This document shows positions 33,433 to 44,670 of a DNA stretch of 64,000 nt, one piece after another. The first letter of the stretch is position 1; each line of letters starts with the position of its first letter. The stretch comes from Ailanthus altissimus (lineage: Eukaryota > Streptophyta > Magnoliopsida > Sapindales > Simaroubaceae): contig OX327684.1 of NCBI GenBank assembly GCA_946807835.1, positions 35,586,501-35,650,500 of the forward strand, in the 5' to 3' direction. The notes under the pieces were generated by a model. That model saw only the letters and a list, made by a program, of their open reading frames with translations. It was not told where the DNA came from and ran no database searches. Made by a program: the position numbers and the translations under genes.

Positions 33433-36286
33433 TGTAGTAACCAGTATCCATAACCGGTAAGAATATGTATATTTATATATATAAATATACGTATTTTATT
33501 TGTATGTGGGTGATCCTTGATTTATATATTGTTATTAGTAGTGTTTTTATATGTTAAGGATATACTATTAGTATTGGGTTTATTTGCAAGACTTTGGAAT
33601 TATTTTAGGGACCAAATTGTTATACTTTGAAAGTTTTGGGGGTGAATTCGTAAATACCAAAAATTAACCACTTAGTATAAAAATACACTTTTAAAAACCC
33701 TAATTCTCTCATTTTGGTCGAGCTACCCATTTTTAGAGAGAGAAGAGAGAAATAAAGGAGAGAGAAAGAGAAGAAGAAGAAGAAAAAGAAGAAGAAAATG
33801 AGAATTTTGGATCTTTAGAGGTATATCACAACTAATTATCAATTTATTGGTGTTAATTAAGTTAATTTCTTTAAGTTTTGATTTTTGGAAATATGTATAA
33901 TTAAGGATTTGATGTGTATTTCGTTTGATATTGTGAGAATTGATGATGATCTATAAGATAGTTTGATAAATCATGATGAATTATGGAATTTCTGCTGGAT
34001 AACCTCTTGATCTAGGAATTTTATAAATTGTTGTGATTCGATTCTGGTTTTTAATTTTGAGTATATGAAATTAGACATGTTTAGGATCATCTGAGACTTT
34101 GAATCGACTGAAAATCTCGGAAATTGAATTTGTAGTGAATTTACCAAAATGACCCTGGAATTCTGGAAATTTCTTGTGTAAACAGTATGATACAGTGGAA
34201 AATAATTTTTGACCTGCTGAATGATCTTTAAAAATTATGAATTTGTGAAATATGATAATTTTATATGTCTAATATGATATACTCGGAATTGAGAATTTGG
34301 ATCAATGTGGTTGAAGTGTTATGAATTTCTAAAGTGTATCAGCTCATTGTAGTATTTGATTAACAGATTTTTAAAGTTATGAAATAAAATAGTTTTAAAA
34401 TACTTTTGGCAGTTATTTGGAAGCCAAATATTTATCATGGACTGAGATATGTGTCAAGAGTAATTATGTGATAGTTTTATAATTTTTGAGTTAGTATATG
34501 ATTTTATAAAATTGGGAGATTGAATACTGTTCAGTAAGTATCTTGATCCTGTCAAGTTTGTAGTTTGGATTCGATGGTGTGTATGGAATGGATTGTGTAG
34601 GAATTTTGATATAATATTCATATATAAGAAGTATATATGAGTCAAGAATGATATATTCTGATTTCGGAGTAATTGGACATCATTTGATGTATTAGAAATT
34701 TTTGTTAAGTGTAAGTGGTCAGAATGACAGGTTTTGAGAAACCAAATATTTAGACCAATTTGATGTGATAAATGCATTGTGTATAATTTTGTAAGCTATT
34801 TAAAGTATTTTGTGTGAATTTTGAGGCTTATGAAAGGATTAATCTCCATTGATAGGTTAAGGAGATTTAAGCCTTGTAGCTGAAAGTGTTAAGAGGTAAG
34901 TATACTAGACTTACTACTGGAATCACAATAAACATAATAATTATTTTGTATGATTTTGTAAATGGGGTTAAGAATATGTTTATGATATGTCAAAGTATAT
35001 TTTGATATGAAATGTGAATTTATGTTTATGAATGTGAGCATTGACATTGAGCATGGACATACATGTGTTTTTGAAAGTGAGCTTTCCAAAATAAGATGCG
35101 TTTAACAAAGAAAGCTTTTGAAGTGTAATATGTCCATGAGAAATATTTTGTGATTTGAGGGTACTTGAACTCACTGTTAACTTAGTAGGCATTTTATGTG
35201 ATTTGTGGAGCCTTTATGTGTGGCCTTTCCTTCGGGATTGGTATATGTTATGTGTTCCGTATGTAGGGAGGATCCTATTGGTACCTAAAGGAAGTGTGAG
35301 TCATCACATTCGTGTGGTGGCGTATTGGTACATGTGAGAGGACTCACCGATGATCAGGGTGAGGGTTTGGCTTTTACCTTCGGGCATAAGTGTTATATAT
35401 GTGTGATTTAAAGACCTCACTTGTACTATTCCTCTCATACGGTATGTCACCTACGAGTGACATTTGGCTCATTATGTGATATGTGATATGTAAGTCCTAC
35501 TAAGTAGTAGTCGAGTAATGGTATTCCTATTATGTGTTTTGAAAGAATGTGTAAGCGCTTACATGATATGTGATTTGATAAGATTATGATTTTGATTGAT
35601 CACAGCATATCATACATATGCATTGTGTACATATATGTATTTGTATTTGATATATGAAAAACTAGTATGCTTACTGAGTTTTATACTCATTATAGTTTAT
35701 GGTGATTTCAGGTAAATAAGGTACATGTGTGCTTAGCGGATTTGGCAAGGCTTCTGCTGTTCCTTGGGTTCCCTAAGTTGCTAGGTTGTTGTGTGTTTCA
35801 TTTGGGGACACGTGGGATAGGATATTTGGTTTGTCCCTATTGAATAAATACTTATGTATTATTTCATTGTGTGTGGATTGGATTTGGTTTAAGTTTTACA
35901 AAGTGTGGTTATTGGATGATTTTAAGTAAGAATTTGCAATGGATATATTCTGGGCTCCCGGTAACAAAGTTGCTACTGGTGACGTAGTAGAGTGTTAATC
36001 TCTGAGAAAACTCTGCGTATCTCCGGTTTAATAATTGTCTCAGTCATAATTCAATTGCTATAATTCTGAAAGAAATTGAAATGAATGTTTAAATATTGTT
36101 AAGAGAAGTTTATATTTATATGTTAGGTTATGGTTGATTTTAGTGTTGAACTTACTAGCAACTTGCTAAGGATTTCTGTGTTGAATGAAAGTTGAAAATT
36201 TTGTGTAATATTATTTATGAGTGCACATGCAGTGAATGAATGTAAGTGATGTCGTGTGTCAGATCTGTTGGGTCTGGGGCGTGACA
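33433..36286 (+). repeat. Family C LTR 1
   Basis: 2854-bp LTR. A TATA-like TATAAAAATAC near 33677 is followed by AAACCCTAA and a long GA-rich leader (about 33736-33800), so the transcript probably starts about 0.27 kb into the LTR and R-U5 is about 2.6 kb. By eye it differs from LTR 3 at four positions: 33930, 34052, 34174 and 36100. The several minus-strand frames inside it are identical in all copies and look like chance frames. Confidence 0.92.
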
Positions 36287-36294
36287 GCTTTTAT

Positions 36295-36306
36295 TGGTAT
36301 CAGAGC
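36295..36306 (+). other. Family C primer-binding site, unit 1
   Basis: TGGTATCAGAGC begins 8 nt after LTR 1. It repeats at 42985-42996. Confidence 0.93.
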
Positions 36307-36731
36307 TAAGATATGATTCTGTAGACTTTTAAGTGTCGAGTCAAGGGAACCGAGCAGATGCCAAATCCTTAGGATTGTATTTGTAGCTTTGTTGTGTAAA
36401 AGTTTGACATATTCCTTAAATTTTGTATGATTTTGTGAAGATGACACAATATCCAAGAGCTGCTAAGATTGTTGTTGTTGTGGATAATGGTACCTTGTGG
36501 ATCTTAATGTTACCATTTAGATTTTCTTTTAAGTTATGACTAATATGCTTAGTAAGAGTGATGTTGAATATCTTATAATGATAATTTGCATGTGATAGAG
36601 CAAATTGAGATAATTTTCTCAATGACAAAATATAGAGAAGTAGAGTATTGAAGACATCAATTGAAACAACTTTTATTGAAAAGGAAAACAACAACACAAC
36701 AACAATAGCAGCAACAAAAATACAATAGAGG

Positions 36732-37397
36732 CTACGGAGTGAGATTTAAGTCTATTTTGCGCTTCTTCTGACTGTCATGAGTAGACCAATCTAACTGATG
36801 CAATGTTGGATTAGGCAGAGGAATAAAAGACTGCAATTGATCAATCAGTTGATCAACAGTTGGAGCTGAAATAAGAATCCGTCGTGCTAGAAGTGGGATG
36901 AATTGTGTTCCCGCTGCATAGTCAAGAAAAGATATCAACCCATCGTAAAAACCATTAACATTTAACAAACCAATGGGTTTTTGGTGGATTTGTAATTGTG
37001 CCCATGAGACAATTTGAAAAATTTCCTCCAAGGTCCCGAAACCTCCTGGTAGAGCTATGAAAGCATCCGCATGCCTAAGCATTTGAGCCATTCGCTCGTG
37101 CATAGATGAGACTTGTAACTCATCCCCAATTGTTTTTCCTACAACATTTTTAATAGCTAGAGGTTTTGGAATGATACCCAAAACTCGACTACCTTTATTG
37201 TGTGCAGCTTTTGCCACAGACCCCATTAACCCTCGGTTACCTCCTCCATATACTAAATGTATATTTCGCTCAGCTAATACCTTACCAAGATTTTCTGCAA
37301 CTTTTGTAAACTCTTCAGTATTCCCAGGGTTGGATCCACAAAAGACACAAATTTTTGTGAATCGACGAGCTGAGGTTTCCTCCATTGTTATGCTCAC
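36732..37397 (-). CDS. LOG: LOG-type cytokinin riboside 5'-monophosphate phosphoribohydrolase, copy 1
   Basis: 221-aa member of the LOG family (lysine-decarboxylase-like Rossmann fold). LOG enzymes split cytokinin riboside 5'-monophosphate into active free-base cytokinin and ribose 5-phosphate, in the cytosol and nucleus. Visible features are ICVFCGSN at 16-23, YGGGNRGLMG at 50-59, the SMHER region at 98-102 with its conserved Arg, and the signature PGGFGTLEE at 117-125. Length is normal for the family. Plant LOG genes usually have several introns and this copy has none, so it probably derives from a processed transcript. It runs antisense to the retroelement and has a TATA box about 50 bp upstream of the ATG. 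The tail ends DLNLTP. An in-frame Met at residue 5 is an alternative start. The frame is intact; enzyme activity is inferred. Confidence 0.92.
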   Translation of the reverse strand: MSITMEETSARRFTKICVFCGSNPGNTEEFTKVAENLGKVLAERNIHLVYGGGNRGLMGSVAKAAHNKGSRVLGIIPKPLAIKNVVGKTIGDELQVSSMHERMAQMLRHADAFIALPGGFGTLEEIFQIVSWAQLQIHQKPIGLLNVNGFYDGLISFLDYAAGTQFIPLLARRILISAPTVDQLIDQLQSFIPLPNPTLHQLDWSTHDSQKKRKIDLNLTP

Positions 37398-37445
37398 CCT
37401 AATCTTTGAATATTTTTGAGTTTGTATAAGGATGCAATAATAATG

Positions 37446-37454
37446 TATTTATAG
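37446..37454 (-). promoter_or_regulatory. TATA box of LOG copy 1
   Basis: CTATAAATA on the minus strand, 49-57 bp upstream of the LOG ATG. Spacing allows a transcript start near 37420 and a leader of about 20-25 nt. Confidence 0.6.
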
Positions 37455-37980
37455 ATAAACAAATTGATAATAGCTGTGGAGCATATGTGTAAGTATGTTC
37501 AAGTATATATTTTTCTCGATTCTTGTGAGGTAAAACAAAAAAAAAGAGAATGAGTTTTACTTTATCATTTTATAAGGGACAATAGGTCGCAAAATCTTGA
37601 ATAAATATATGTTGATATGTAAGTGTGATAAAAATTGTGTCGGAAGTGTGATAAGTTAGGTAAGATAATTAAGAAAAGTCAATAAAAGCCTATTTCATGG
37701 ATTTAGGGACTTAGCCATTTTGGCACTAATGGTCGACAATACATCAATGACTTGAAGACTTTTTGAGCTAACAATTGGACTTTGGACATGAGGCCAAATT
37801 AACTTTATTAATTACAAAGATTTTGTGGTCTTAACATTAATTTTTGGCCGATAGATTAAAAGCAGATATGAAGAAAGATAAAGCACACTTGACATAAAGA
37901 TAAAGCAGTAATCAGTCTCTCTTTGATGTGATAGAGCAACACGGATCTAGTTTCTGTGAAAATAGAAACAGCAATGTAGG

Positions 37981-39174
37981 TCAAAATGAGTCTCCTTGGT
38001 CGCTTTCATCTGTGTCGTATCCGTAAGAGAGAAACTTATGGAGTTGTTGTTCCCATACATTGAATGAGGGCTCTGGCTGAGTGGAATGTGGGTCTACCAT
38101 ATCTTGATCTTCTCCAGGTGAGCTGGTCTGGATGAGGGATGTGCTGGCTTCCTCTTGGATTTGGGTGTCGGTTGGATAAGGTTGGGAGTCTTGAAAGAGG
38201 GATAAGTCAAGATTGGGTTGGTGTTGGTCAAGTTCTGTCGGGACAACTGGCTGAGATTGAGTAGGTTCTGTCGGGACAACTGGCTGAGATTGGGTAGGTT
38301 TTGTCGGGACAGTTAGCTGAGGCCATTGGTGAAGGTTATCCATTGCTTGTCTGTATCTGGCATAATAAGTCATGTTTGGGATATGGTGATGATGAGTAGA
38401 GTAATCTGTATTTCTGAGATGTGAAAGATGATATTTTTGTCTTTGTTGGAATTTGAGTATATTGGCAAAATTCAGGTCTTCTGTAAAGTCAACTTCAACT
38501 TGTTCCCAAGGTGCAGCATCTTCTGGGGAGATCCAAACAGACGGAGGAATTATTTGATTTTCCTGAGCAAGAATTCTTTCAAGTTCTCTCTTTTGCTGAA
38601 TTACTTCTTCAGGCCAGAGCTTAATTGATCCCTTTAGTGAAAGGGTAAATGTGAAGTAATCCTTAACAGTGGGGTAATAATGAATCTCGTGATCTGAAAT
38701 AATCATACCCTTCCGTTGGAGAAGTAAGACTGACCAAAGATGTTGTCTGGGGACTGCAGCATTTGTGTTGTTTGCAATCATGTATTGAAATTTAGTTATC
38801 CACCATGTCTTTGGGTAAAACCATTGGAGAAAAATCAGGGCTGGATGATCTTCATCACATTTTTCTAATTTTTGGAGGGTTCTAAGTAATGGAAATTCCA
38901 TGGCGATTGTATACAGATCCAACAGGTACCATAACAAGTAAAGGACAGGTTTGGACCATTGGGAAAATGGGAAAAAAGAGTGCAGGTGAAAGAAAGGGTA
39001 TTCTAAGTTGAACAAAGGGCCACCAAGAACTGTGAGGCCGTGTTCTTGGACTGCTAAGATGGCGTAGTGTCTGATGAATTCTTTGGCACGGGAATGGAGT
39101 GTTCTGGTTTTGATTAGGTCTGGAAATTGTGGTGGAGAAAAAGGAACAGGGGGAGTTATGATAATGGGATTCAT
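37981..39174 (-). CDS. Unknown 397-aa protein carried by family C, copy 1
   Basis: I do not recognise this protein. Residues 1-210 are rich in aromatic residues and Leu (WFYPKTWWITKFQYM, LYLLWYLLDLY). A Glu/Gln-rich stretch with VWISPEDAAPWEQVEVDF follows. Near 290-325 an 11-residue unit is repeated two and a half times (VPTKPTQSQPV, VPTEPTQSQPV, VPTELDQHQP). The C-terminus is acidic (YGYDTDESDQGDSF). There is no signal peptide, zinc knuckle, protease or RT motif. The frame is 1.2 kb long, uninterrupted, identical in both units, and preceded by a TATA box, so it is likely a real gene. It could be an element-specific antisense gene or captured cellular or viral sequence. Confidence 0.7.
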   Translation of the reverse strand: MNPIIITPPVPFSPPQFPDLIKTRTLHSRAKEFIRHYAILAVQEHGLTVLGGPLFNLEYPFFHLHSFFPFSQWSKPVLYLLWYLLDLYTIAMEFPLLRTLQKLEKCDEDHPALIFLQWFYPKTWWITKFQYMIANNTNAAVPRQHLWSVLLLQRKGMIISDHEIHYYPTVKDYFTFTLSLKGSIKLWPEEVIQQKRELERILAQENQIIPPSVWISPEDAAPWEQVEVDFTEDLNFANILKFQQRQKYHLSHLRNTDYSTHHHHIPNMTYYARYRQAMDNLHQWPQLTVPTKPTQSQPVVPTEPTQSQPVVPTELDQHQPNLDLSLFQDSQPYPTDTQIQEEASTSLIQTSSPGEDQDMVDPHSTQPEPSFNVWEQQLHKFLSYGYDTDESDQGDSF

Positions 39175-39235
39175 TATGAAGATGGTAAGAAGGTTGGTTT
39201 TATTTATTGCTAGAAAAGTGATTATGAGGTTTAGG

Positions 39236-39245
39236 CTATTTATAG
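39236..39245 (-). promoter_or_regulatory. TATA box of the 397-aa gene, copy 1
   Basis: CTATAAATAG on the minus strand, about 62-71 bp upstream of the ATG. It is nearly the same box as that of LOG. Confidence 0.6.
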
Positions 39246-40110
39246 AGTTTTATGAAAGAAAATTAATAATCGTTTTGTCCATTTCTTTTACGTGGATGAC
39301 GTTAAAGGAATAGTTAAAAGAATCATATTTGCCATCGCAGTAATTGTGCTAGTAGAATCTTTTCTATTTGAAATCGAGCATATTAGAAAAAGCAGACATG
39401 TCAATCTCAATGAGAAAATGATGTCCAATAAGGTGGACTATTTTTTTAAGAGTTAAAGTAAGAGATATAATGTTAAGATCTATAGTTTAAGAATCAGTTG
39501 AACTAAAGGTCTTTTTATTGAAGTTGATTTTTGATCGTTTAAGATAATGCTTTCAATATTCTGATTTGAATGACAACTTAGTTGCGTAGAAATACTACAT
39601 TTTTTTTTTTAATGATATCAAGGTAGTGAATGATATTATGACGTATGAGTATATGTTGAAGGGATTAAAATTTTTAAAGGAGTTAAGAATTTTATGTAAG
39701 AGATTAGTATGGGTATTCTACATCTATGTTATTCTTTAATGAATGAAAGGTGAAGTGTATAGATACCCATTAAATATTGAACGAATGGGAAAAAAGAATA
39801 AAAATATGTGTGTATAATTTTATAAGTCCATAATGTGTGTCATATGTTTATTTTATGGATATATGTTCCGTACTCCTCTCGTATACTCAACTATGAGCCA
39901 ACTTAGAGATAATCTAACATATGAATGAGTATTTATTAGGATTTTGGACCACAATGAGCAAATCCTATATACAAGGAAGATTGCTTTGTAAATGTTTTAT
40001 GAATAAACTATACAGTTGAAAAGGAAAATTGAGAATGAGAAGAAGAAATGAGATCAAGTATCCTCATCTATGTGCTTAAGTTATGAATTTCGAGGACGAA
40101 ATTCTTATAA

Positions 40111-40122
40111 GGAGGGGAGAAT
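40111..40122 (+). other. Family C polypurine tract, unit 1
   Basis: GGAGGGGAGAAT lies directly before LTR 2, about 10 nt after the GAATTTCGAGGACGAAATTC tract typical of the 3' end of chromovirus pol. It repeats at 46801-46812. Confidence 0.88.
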
Positions 40123-42976
40123 TGTAGTAACCAGTATCCATAACCGGTAAGAATATGTATATTTATATATATAAATATACGTATTTTATTTGTATGTGGG
40201 TGATCCTTGATTTATATATTGTTATTAGTAGTGTTTTTATATGTTAAGGATATACTATTAGTATTGGGTTTATTTGCAAGACTTTGGAATTATTTTAGGG
40301 ACCAAATTGTTATACTTTGAAAGTTTTGGGGGTGAATTCGTAAATACCAAAAATTAACCACTTAGTATAAAAATACACTTTTAAAAACCCTAATTCTCTC
40401 ATTTTGGTCGAGCTACCCATTTTTAGAGAGAGAAGAGAGAAATAAAGGAGAGAGAAAGAGAAGAAGAAGAAGAAAAAGAAGAAGAAAATGAGAATTTTGG
40501 ATCTTTAGAGGTATATCACAACTAATTATCAATTTATTGGTGTTAATTAAGTTAATTTCTTTAAGTTTTGATTTTTGGAAATATGTATAATTAAGGATTT
40601 GATGTGTATTTCGTTTGATGTTGTGAGAATTGATGATGATCTATAAGATAGTTTGATAAATCATGATGAATTATGGAATTTCTGCTGGATAACCTCTTGA
40701 TCTAGGAATTTTATAAATTGTTGTGATTCGATTCTGGTTTTGAATTTTGAGTATATGAAATTAGACATGTTTAGGATCATCTGAGACTTTGAATCGACTG
40801 AAAATCTCGGAAATTGAATTTGTAGTGAATTTACCAAAATGACCCTGGAATTCTGGAAATTTCCTGTGTAAACAGTATGATACAGTGGAAAATAATTTTT
40901 GACCTGCTGAATGATCTTTAAAAATTATGAATTTGTGAAATATGATAATTTTATATGTCTAATATGATATACTCGGAATTGAGAATTTGGATCAACGTGG
41001 TTGAAGTGTTATGAATTTCTAAAGTGTATCAGCTCATTGTAGTATTTGATTAACAGATTTTTAAAGTTATGAAATAAAATAGTTTTAAAATACTTTTGGC
41101 AGTTATTTGGAAGCCAAATATTTATCATGGACTGAGATATGTGTCAAGAGTAATTATGTGATAGTTTTATAATTTTTGAGTTAGTATATGATTTTATAAA
41201 ATTGGGAGATTGAATACTGTTCAGTAAGTATCTTGATCCTGTCAAGTTTGTAGTTTGGATTCGATGGTGTGTATGGAATGGATTGTGTAGGAATTTTGAT
41301 ATAATATTCATATATAAGAAGTATATATGAGTCAAGAATGATATATTCTGATTTCGGAGTAATTGGACATCATTTGATGTATTAGAAATTTTTGTTAAGT
41401 GTAAGTGGTCAGAATGACAGGTTTTGAGAAACCAAATATTTAGACCAATTTGATGTGATAAATGCATTGTGTATAATTTTGTAAGCTATTTAAAGTATTT
41501 TGTGTGAATTTTGAGGCTTATGAAAGGATTAATCTCCATTGATAGGTTAAGGAGATTTAAGCCTTGTAGCTGAAAGTGTTAAGAGGTAAGTATACTAGAC
41601 TTACTACTGGAATCACAATAAACATAATAATTATTTTGTATGATTTTGTAAATGGGGTTAAGAATATGTTTATGATATGTCAAAGTATATTTTGATATGA
41701 AATGTGAATTTATGTTTATGAATGTGAGCATTGACATTGAGCATGGACATACATGTGTTTTTGAAAGTGAGCTTTCCAAAATAAGATGCGTTTAACAAAG
41801 AAAGCTTTTGAAGTGTAATATGTCCATGAGAAATATTTTGTGATTTGAGGGTACTTGAACTCACTGTTAACTTAGTAGGCATTTTATGTGATTTGTGGAG
41901 CCTTTATGTGTGGCCTTTCCTTCGGGATTGGTATATGTTATGTGTTCCGTATGTAGGGAGGATCCTATTGGTACCTAAAGGAAGTGTGAGTCATCACATT
42001 CGTGTGGTGGCGTATTGGTACATGTGAGAGGACTCACCGATGATCAGGGTGAGGGTTTGGCTTTTACCTTCGGGCATAAGTGTTATATATGTGTGATTTA
42101 AAGACCTCACTTGTACTATTCCTCTCATACGGTATGTCACCTACGAGTGACATTTGGCTCATTATGTGATATGTGATATGTAAGTCCTACTAAGTAGTAG
42201 TCGAGTAATGGTATTCCTATTATGTGTTTTGAAAGAATGTGTAAGCGCTTACATGATATGTGATTTGATAAGATTATGATTTTGATTGATCACAGCATAT
42301 CATACATATGCATTGTGTACATATATGTATTTGTATTTGATATATGAAAAACTAGTATGCTTACTGAGTTTTATACTCATTATAGTTTATGGTGATTTCA
42401 GGTAAATAAGGTACATGTGTGCTTAGCGGATTTGGCAAGGCTTCTGCTGTTCCTTGGGTTCCCTAAGTTGCTAGGTTGTTGTGTGTTTCATTTGGGGACA
42501 CGTGGGATAGGATATTTGGTTTGTCCCTATTGAATAAATACTTATGTATTATTTCATTGTGTGTGGATTGGATTTGGTTTAAGTTTTACAAAGTGTGGTT
42601 ATTGGATGATTTTAAGTAAGAATTTGCAATGGATATATTCTGGGCTCCCGGTAACAAAGTTGCTACTGGTGACGTAGTAGAGTGTTAATCTCTGAGAAAA
42701 CTCTGCGTATCTCCGGTTTAATAATTGTCTCAGTCATAATTCAATTGCTATAATTCTGAAAGAAATTGAAATGAATGTTTAAATATTGTCAAGAGAAGTT
42801 TATATTTATATGTTAGGTTATGGTTGATTTTAGTGTTGAACTTACTAGCAACTTGCTAAGGATTTCTGTGTTGAATGAAAGTTGAAAATTTTGTGTAATA
42901 TTATTTATGAGTGCACATGCAGTGAATGAATGTAAGTGATGTCGTGTGTCAGATCTGTTGGGTCTGGGGCGTGACA
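40123..42976 (+). repeat. Family C LTR 2 (shared middle LTR)
   Basis: It serves as 3' LTR of unit 1 and 5' LTR of unit 2. It agrees with LTR 3 against LTR 1 at four positions (40620, 40742, 40864, 42790) and has one private C at 40996. Confidence 0.92.
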
Positions 42977-43421
42977 GCTTTTATTGGTATCAGAGCTAAG
43001 ATATGATTCTGTAGACTTTTAAGTGTCGAGTCAAGGGAACCGAGCAGATGCCAAATCCTTAGGATTGTATTTGTAGCTTTGTTGTGTAAAAGTTTGACAT
43101 ATTCCTTAAATTTTGTATGATTTTGTGAAGATGACACAATATCCAAGAGCTGCTAAGATTGTTGTTGTTGTGGATAATGGTACCTTGTGGATCTTAATGT
43201 TACCATTTAGATTTTCTTTTAAGTTATGACTAATATGCTTAGTAAGAGTGATGTTGAATATCTTATAATGATAATTTGCATGTGATAGAGCAAATTGAGA
43301 TAATTTTCTCAATGACAAAATATAGAGAAGTAGAGTATTGAAGACATCAATTGAAACAACTTTTATTGAAAAGGAAAACAACAACACAACAACAATAGCA
43401 GCAACAAAAATACAATAGAGG

Positions 43422-44087
43422 CTACGGAGTGAGATTTAAGTCTATTTTGCGCTTCTTCTGACTGTCATGAGTAGACCAATCTAACTGATGCAATGTTGGA
43501 TTAGACAGAGGAATAAAAGACTGCAATTGATCAATCAGTTGATCAACAGTTGGAGCTGAAATAAGAATCCGTCGTGCTAGAAGTGGGATGAATTGTGTTC
43601 CCGCTGCATAGTCAAGAAAAGATATCAACCCATCGTAAAAACCATTAACATTTAACAAACCAATGGGTTTTTGGTGGATTTGTAATTGTGCCCATGAGAC
43701 AATTTGAAAAATTTCCTCCAAGGTCCCGAAACCTCCTGGTAGAGCTATGAAAGCATCCGCATGCCTAAGCATTTGAGCCATTCGCTCGTGCATAGATGAG
43801 ACTTGTAACTCATCCCCAATTGTTTTTCCTACAACATTTTTAATAGCTAGAGGTTTTGGAATGATACCCAAAACTCGACTACCTTTATTGTGTGCAGCTT
43901 TTGCCACAGACCCCATTAACCCTCGGTTACCTCCTCCATATACTAAATGTATATTTCGCTCAGCTAATACCTTACCAAGATTTTCTGCAACTTTTGTAAA
44001 CTCTTCAGTATTCCCAGGGTTGGATCCACAAAAGACACAAATTTTTGTGAATCGACGAGCTGAGGTTTCCTCCATTGTTATGCTCAC
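43422..44087 (-). CDS. LOG: LOG-type phosphoribohydrolase, copy 2
   Basis: Same 221-aa frame as copy 1, with one amino-acid change seen near the C-terminus: IPLSNP instead of IPLPNP, from A at 43505 in place of G at 36815. The change lies outside the catalytic PGGFGTLEE and YGGGNRGLMG motifs, so both copies could encode active enzyme. Intronless and antisense to the element, like copy 1. Confidence 0.92.
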   Translation of the reverse strand: MSITMEETSARRFTKICVFCGSNPGNTEEFTKVAENLGKVLAERNIHLVYGGGNRGLMGSVAKAAHNKGSRVLGIIPKPLAIKNVVGKTIGDELQVSSMHERMAQMLRHADAFIALPGGFGTLEEIFQIVSWAQLQIHQKPIGLLNVNGFYDGLISFLDYAAGTQFIPLLARRILISAPTVDQLIDQLQSFIPLSNPTLHQLDWSTHDSQKKRKIDLNLTP

Positions 44088-44135
44088 CCTAATCTTTGAA
44101 TATTTTTGAGTTTGTATAAGGATGCAATAATAATG

Positions 44136-44144
44136 TATTTATAG
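44136..44144 (-). promoter_or_regulatory. TATA box of LOG copy 2
   Basis: CTATAAATA on the minus strand, identical in position and sequence to the box of copy 1. Confidence 0.6.
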
Positions 44145-44670
44145 ATAAACAAATTGATAATAGCTGTGGAGCATATGTGTAAGTATGTTCAAGTATATAT
44201 TTTTCTCGATTCTTGTGAGGTAAAACAAAAAAAAAGAGAATGAGTTTTACTTTATCATTTTATAAGGGACAATAGGTCGCAAAATCTTGAATAAATATAT
44301 GTTGATATGTAAGTGTGATAAAAATTGTGTCGGAAGTGTGATAAGTTAGGTAAGATAATTAAGAAAAGTCAATAAAAGCCTATTTCATGGATTTAGGGAC
44401 TTAGCCATTTTGGCACTAATGGTCGACAATACATCAATGACTTGAAGACTTTTTGAGCTAACAATTGGACTTTGGACATGAGGCCAAATTAACTTTATTA
44501 ATTACAAAGATTTTGTGGTCTTAACATTAATTTTTGGCCGATAGATTAAAAGCAGATATGAAGAAAGATAAAGCACACTTGACATAAAGATAAAGCAGTA
44601 ATCAGTCTCTCTTTGATGTGATAGAGCAACACGGATCTAGTTTCTGTGAAAATAGAAACAGCAATGTAGG

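Larger units (their letters stand above)
36287..40122 (+). mobile_element. Family C internal region 1 (two antisense genes, no gag-pol)
   Basis: The order is primer site, a non-coding gag-start relic (GAACCGAGCAGATGCC...), then LOG (minus), 0.58 kb spacer, the 397-aa frame (minus), 0.95 kb non-coding, and a chromovirus-type 3' tract. The only difference I see from internal region 2 is at 36815 (G here, A at 43505). Confidence 0.88.

Noticed and set aside
34454..35337. Minus-strand frames of 60-107 codons repeated at 41144-42027 and 47834-48717
   Set aside because: They recur only because the LTR is repeated three times. They lie in LTR DNA, have low-complexity composition and no domain, and the solo LTR does not preserve them cleanly.
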